A stretch of DNA of 64,000 nucleotides from Myxococcales bacterium (GTDB taxonomy: Bacteria > Myxococcota_A > Polyangia > Polyangiales > Ga0077539): assembly GCA_016792845.1 (NCBI GenBank), contig JAEUKH010000050.1, positions 62,001 to 126,000 on the forward strand, written 5' to 3'. The position numbers and the translations under genes are program-made. Under the pieces are notes generated by a model, which saw only the letters and a program-made list of their open reading frames with translations, had not been told where the DNA came from and searched no databases. Numbering within the stretch: position 1 is the stretch's first letter; the number at the start of each line of letters is the position of its first letter. This document shows positions 60,179 through 64,000 of this stretch, piece after piece.

Positions 60179-60633
60179 GGGGAGGGCCTTGAAGGTTGCG
60201 CGAACCCGAGCGCACGCTCGGCGTCGTCGTGGAGGGCGTCACCCCAGAGCCGGGTGAGGCTCTCAGCGCGGTGCCGCCAACGGGAGAAGTAGAAATATGC
60301 TTCCGATGCGGCCTCACCCTCTTGGGCGCAGCGTTGTCGGAGCGCGAGAAAATCGGTCTCGGTCTGCGGGTCGATGGGCCCGGGCTCGCCGCGCTGGCGG
60401 GCCGCCCAGGTGTTGGTAAACACAGTGTGGAGCCGCGCGATCTCGGCGCCGCAGCGGGCCCCCGGGCTCGGGCTCGGCGCGCGAAACACGTCGAGGTAGA
60501 CCGCGCGCCCTGCGTGGGCGATGAGCAGGCCCGTGAGCGCCGTCGCCACCACGGCGGTGACGCGACGGCCCATGCGCGAGGGCGTCGGTATCGGAGCGGC
60601 TGGAGTCGAAGGGCTTTGCGAAGGTTCGGCCAC
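60175..60633 (-). CDS. Small membrane protein upstream of the RNA helicase
   Basis: The 152-residue protein has a Pro/Ser-rich N terminus, a hydrophobic segment (VTAVVATALTGLLIAHAG, about residues 25-42), and a helical rest with RRHRAE- and Trp-rich parts. Single membrane pass with an N-terminal cytoplasmic tail is the likely layout. Overlap with the helicase gene shows they are co-transcribed. Function unknown. Confidence 0.6.
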   Translation of the reverse strand: MAEPSQSPSTPAAPIPTPSRMGRRVTAVVATALTGLLIAHAGRAVYLDVFRAPSPSPGARCGAEIARLHTVFTNTWAARQRGEPGPIDPQTETDFLALRQRCAQEGEAASEAYFYFSRWRHRAESLTRLWGDALHDDAERALGFAQPSRPSP

Positions 60634-60703
60634 GCTGCGCGCCGTCGTCGAAAGGCGGCCGACTGCGCCAACTGAGGCTTCTACGCTTGCAGTGAAGTAT
60701 GGG

Positions 60704-61570
60704 TCAAGAAGCCGACGCGGGGGCCGCCGCCTCGGCGGGCGATTCGTGCGCCGCGGGGCTCGCGGGGGGGGCCTCGGGTGAAGGCTCCGTCTCGGTCTTT
60801 TCGGCCTTGGGCTTGCGAACCCGGGTCACCGGCAAGGCGGGCACCTTCTCGGCGCCGCCGACCTTGCGCAGGAGCCAGAGGGCGGTCGACCGCACCTCTT
60901 CGAAGACGGGCCCGAGGGCGTGGCCGAGCTTCTGCGACGCCTCTGAGAAGCGCTGTTCGGCCTCGCCGCGGGCTGCCGCGAGGGCCTTCTCGATCTCGCT
61001 GGCGGCCTCGCGGGCCTCTTGGGCGTCGCCCGCGCGCCAGTATTTCGGGTCGCGCTCGACCACGGTTTTGCGCGCTTCGTAGATGCCCGCGAGCTTCTGG
61101 AGGTCGCTCACGGTGGCGGCGTAGCCCTTCTTGCGCCCGAGGGCTTTGACCTCTGGGGCGAGCTCCTGGTCGTCTTCAAAATAGTGAATGACGACCTTGA
61201 GCATGCGGGCGCGGAGGTCGACCGCGTGGGTGATGAGCGCCTCGGGGAGCACCACCTCGCCGCGGGCCTCGGCGGCGGCCTCTTGCTCGACCAGGCAGTG
61301 TTGCAGGGCGCGGGCGTAGGCCGTGAGCTGGTCGACGAGCAGGGCGTCGAATTCGTCTTCGGGGAGCTTCTCGAAGCGCGGGCGGAGGGTCGGGTCTTCG
61401 GCGAGGGCCGAGAGCTCGAGGGCGGCGTTGGCGATGGCCTTGAGGTCGCCCGGGGGTGATCCCTCGGGCAAGGTGATCGCCGCGATCTGTGCGGTGATTG
61501 ACTCAAAGGCGGTGCGGGCGAGCTCGGGCTCCACCGCGAGGGGGCGGGGGCGTGAGGGGGTTCGTGCCAT
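60704..61570 (-). CDS. Hypothetical helical protein
   Basis: The 288-residue protein is helical, with acidic (LPEDEFDALLVDQLTAYARA) and basic stretches, and ends in a Pro/Ala/Glu-rich tail. A middle segment (AGIYEARKTVVERDPKYWRA) contains a coiled-coil-like pattern. The ATG at 61570 was preferred to an upstream frame because that frame is antisense-like. No family recognised. Confidence 0.58.
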   Translation of the reverse strand: MARTPSRPRPLAVEPELARTAFESITAQIAAITLPEGSPPGDLKAIANAALELSALAEDPTLRPRFEKLPEDEFDALLVDQLTAYARALQHCLVEQEAAAEARGEVVLPEALITHAVDLRARMLKVVIHYFEDDQELAPEVKALGRKKGYAATVSDLQKLAGIYEARKTVVERDPKYWRAGDAQEAREAASEIEKALAAARGEAEQRFSEASQKLGHALGPVFEEVRSTALWLLRKVGGAEKVPALPVTRVRKPKAEKTETEPSPEAPPASPAAHESPAEAAAPASAS

Positions 61571-61625
61571 AGCGACTTGGGGGTGTAATCGAAGCCGCCG
61601 GTGGGGCGCCAAAGTTCGACAACGC

Positions 61626-64000
61626 TCAGTGCGCGTCGCCCCAGTTTTGGCCCCAGCCGCACTCGACGAGGAGGGGGACCGAGAGGGCCATGACGCCCTC
61701 CATGGTGGTCTTGACCAGGTCGCCGACGCGGGCTTTTTCGCCCTCGGGCACTTCGAACACCAGCTCATCGTGGACGGTGAGCACCATGTGGGTGTCGAGC
61801 TTCTCTTCGCGGAGCTTCGCGTCGATCTGGAGCATCGCGAGCTTGATGATGTCGGCGCTGGTGCCTTGAATGGGCGTGTTCGTCGCGATGCGCTCTGCGG
61901 CGAGGCGCAGCGCGCGGTTCGACGAGTGAATGTCGCGCACGAAGCGTCGGCGCCCGAGGAGCGTCTGCACCACCTCGCCGGTGCGCGCCTTCTCGACCGT
62001 GCCGTCGAGGAACTTCTTCAGCGTCGCGAAGGTGGCGAAATAGTGTTCAATGAACTGCGCCGCCTCGTCGCGGGTGATGCCGAGCTGCCGCGCCAGCGCG
62101 GAGTCGCCCTGGCCGTAGATCACCGCGAAATTCACGGTCTTGGCGCGGGCCCGCATGTCTTTGGTGACGGCGTCGCGGGTGACCTTGAAGACCTCCATCG
62201 CGGTGCGCGCGTGGACGTCTTCGTTCTTCGCGAAGGCGTCGACGAGGATGGGGTCGCCCGAGAGGTGGGCCAGCACCCTGAGCTCGATCTGCGAATAGTC
62301 AGCCGAGAGGATGGTGGTGCCAGGCGGCGCGATAAAGGCTTTACGGATCTCGCGCCCGAGGGGGGTGCGAATGGGGATGTTTTGAAGGTTCGGGTTGCTC
62401 GATGAGATGCGCCCGGTGGCCGCGACGGCCTGGTTGTAGCTCGTATGAACGCGGCCCTGTTTGTCGCAGAGGAGCGGGAGCGCGTCGAGGTAGGTGCCCT
62501 GGAGCTTCACAAGCGAGCGCGCCTCAAGGATTTTACGCGGGAGCGGGTGCTGCTCGGCCAGCTCTTCGAGCACCTCGGCGTCGGTGCTGCGCGAGGTCTT
62601 GGTGCGCTTCAACACCGGGAGCTTGAGGTCATCGAACAAGATGGTCTCGAGCTGCCGCGGTGAGTTGATGTTGAAGCTCTTGCCCACCAGGTCGTGACAC
62701 TCCTTTTCGAGCCGCGCGACCTCGACCGAGACTTGCTTTGAGAGCTGCTTGAGGAGCTGAGCGTCGAGGAGCACACCATGCTCTTCCATCCGGCCGAGGA
62801 CGTGGGCGAGGGGCAGCTCGACCTCGTTCATGAGCTTTGAGAGCCCTTCGGACTCGACGCGAGGGCGGAGGCGCTCGGCGATGCGGGTGACCACCTCGGC
62901 GTCTTCGGCGGCGTACCGGGTCGCGGTGGCGATGTCGACCTGATCAAACGTGATCTGCTTCTTGCCGGTGCCGGTCACCGTGGCATACGCGAGCATCTCG
63001 TATCCGAGCTCGACCTTGCTGATCTCATCGAGCTTGTGGGCGTGCTTCTCGGGGTCGAGGAGGTAGCTCGCGAGCATGGTGTCGAACTCGTACCCTGAGA
63101 CCTCAAGCCCGGCGCGGCGCAAGATGATGTCATCAAACTTGATGTTCTGACCGAGCTTGCTCACCGCGGGGTCGGCGAAGAGCGGCTTGAGCCGCTCGAT
63201 CACCGCGGCCCGGGGGAGCTGTTTGGGGTCGGTCAAGACCTTGTGCCCGAGGGGGATGTACACCCCGTGGAAGCCCTTCCATGAGAGTGAGATGCCGACG
63301 AGCTCGACGGCGGTGGTGTCGAGGCCGGTGGTCTCGGTGTCGACGGCGAAGGCCCCCGCGGCGCGACACGCTGCGATGGCCGCGTCGAGGGCCTCAACGG
63401 TCAAGACGGTCTCATAGACCGCGGCCTGCACCTGCGGCTGCACCTGGGCGGCCTGGGCCGCATCGAGCTGCGCCGCGAGCTTGTTGAACTCGAGCTCCAT
63501 CAAGAGCGTCTTGATCTTCGCAACATCCCACCCGCCATAGCGGAGGGCCTCTACATTGAAATCAAGCGGCGCGTTCTCATCGAGGCCCACGAGCTCGTAG
63601 GAGAGCCGGGCGTCGGCCTCGTGCTGCTTGAGGTTGTCTTGTACCTTGGTGATCTTGCCCGTCAATTTGGCGAGGCTCTGGTACACCCCGTCGAGGCTGC
63701 CGTGCTCGGTGAGGAGCTTCGCGGCGGTCTTCTCGCCGACGTGGGGTACGCCGGGCACGTTGTCAGAAGAGTCGCCCATCAGTGCGAGGAGGTCGCGGAC
63801 GCGCTCGGGCGCGACGCCCCATTTCTCGATGACCTCGTCGCGGCCGTAGACCTTCTGGCGCATGGCGTCCCACACGATGACGTCGTCAGCGACGAGCTGA
63901 AGGAGGTCTTTGTCGCCCGAGGCGACGACGGTCTTCAAACCGTGGGCGCGGGCTTCTTTTACGCAGGCCGCGAGGAGGTCGTCGGCCTCGAAGCCATCGT
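61626..64000 (-). CDS. polA: DNA polymerase I (partial, 5' end beyond the window)
   Basis: The gene runs off the right edge. Three parts are visible: the end of the 5'-nuclease domain (GFEADDLLAACVKEA, then ASGDKDLLQLV and GDSSDNVPGV), a 3'-5' exonuclease domain with an intact DTETTG start, and the full polymerase domain (SADYSQIELRVLAHLSGD, KTVNFAVIYGQGDSALARQ, GTSADIIKLAM, TVHDELVFEVPEGE). An apparent start at 63938 is not the real one, because the frame continues into the 5'-nuclease core. PolA fills gaps and removes Okazaki primers. Confidence 0.93.
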   Translation of the reverse strand, partial: DGFEADDLLAACVKEARAHGLKTVVASGDKDLLQLVADDVIVWDAMRQKVYGRDEVIEKWGVAPERVRDLLALMGDSSDNVPGVPHVGEKTAAKLLTEHGSLDGVYQSLAKLTGKITKVQDNLKQHEADARLSYELVGLDENAPLDFNVEALRYGGWDVAKIKTLLMELEFNKLAAQLDAAQAAQVQPQVQAAVYETVLTVEALDAAIAACRAAGAFAVDTETTGLDTTAVELVGISLSWKGFHGVYIPLGHKVLTDPKQLPRAAVIERLKPLFADPAVSKLGQNIKFDDIILRRAGLEVSGYEFDTMLASYLLDPEKHAHKLDEISKVELGYEMLAYATVTGTGKKQITFDQVDIATATRYAAEDAEVVTRIAERLRPRVESEGLSKLMNEVELPLAHVLGRMEEHGVLLDAQLLKQLSKQVSVEVARLEKECHDLVGKSFNINSPRQLETILFDDLKLPVLKRTKTSRSTDAEVLEELAEQHPLPRKILEARSLVKLQGTYLDALPLLCDKQGRVHTSYNQAVAATGRISSSNPNLQNIPIRTPLGREIRKAFIAPPGTTILSADYSQIELRVLAHLSGDPILVDAFAKNEDVHARTAMEVFKVTRDAVTKDMRARAKTVNFAVIYGQGDSALARQLGITRDEAAQFIEHYFATFATLKKFLDGTVEKARTGEVVQTLLGRRRFVRDIHSSNRALRLAAERIATNTPIQGTSADIIKLAMLQIDAKLREEKLDTHMVLTVHDELVFEVPEGEKARVGDLVKTTMEGVMALSVPLLVECGWGQNWGDAH

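Noticed and set aside
63938..63940. Apparent start codon of DNA polymerase I
   Set aside because: The frame is open to the window edge and encodes the 5'-nuclease core GFEADDLL before this point, so it is an internal Leu codon.

Overview
The window is GC-rich bacterial DNA and almost certainly comes from a myxobacterium-like member of the Myxococcota (Polyangia-type). The chromosomal part shows many lipoproteins with Asp-Ala-Gly-rich linkers after the lipobox, a cysteine-rich lipoprotein, a tandem pair of type IV pilin genes with sigma-54-like promoters, and a proline-rich envelope protein. The species cannot be fixed from the sequence alone.

Positions 1 to about 37,715 are the right-hand part of a large integrated element. 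It ends at a tRNA-Gly(CCC) gene (37,715-37,789, minus strand), whose 3' end abuts a tyrosine integrase (36,281-37,705). The other end lies left of the window. From left to right the element carries: a membrane-anchored lysozyme-like hydrolase, an MqsA-like regulator, a Mom-like DNA-modification protein and small proteins (1-4.9 kb, mostly plus strand); a tightly overlapping minus-strand operon from 9.8 down to 4.9 kb with a DnaG primase, an HD phosphohydrolase and a DUF1643 protein; a 609-base non-coding block with four 9-base repeats and two perfect hairpins (9.83-10.44 kb); an N6-adenine-type methyltransferase and a serine recombinase; a minus-strand cluster with two proteins carrying sigma-factor-like DNA-binding regions (12.3-15.2 kb); two plus-strand unknowns; and a second minus-strand operon (24.0 down to 17.2 kb) with a multi-helix-turn-helix protein, a putative replication initiator with a tandemly duplicated domain, and a DnaB helicase. 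A divergent control region then leads into a repressor / ImmA-type protease pair, a cytosine methyltransferase, and a plus-strand operon (27.6-36 kb) with Nudix, ASCH and cupin proteins. This operon ends in an 865-residue protein whose last ~360 residues are a complete DNA polymerase III beta sliding clamp, followed by an excisionase-like gene and the integrase.

The element therefore carries its own primase, helicase, probable initiator and sliding clamp, plus three different DNA-modification genes and a CI/ImmA-type switch. It resembles the early region of a temperate phage or phage-plasmid, but no terminase, portal or capsid gene is visible here. Two genes (ASCH 27,992-28,548; cupin 32,812-33,295) are each interrupted by what looks like a single-base indel, and a third (excisionase) may be.

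Positions 37.8-64 kb are chromosomal: an M19-type dipeptidase, a DedA protein, a pectinacetylesterase-like lipoprotein, a TerB-like protein, several lipoproteins, a MoxR ATPase with two uncharacterised partners, a DUF4349 lipoprotein, an SDR oxidoreductase, a TonB-like proline-rich protein with a 36-base tandem repeat, an L,D-transpeptidase-like lipoprotein, two near-identical pilins, a DEAD-box RNA helicase and, running off the right edge, DNA polymerase I.
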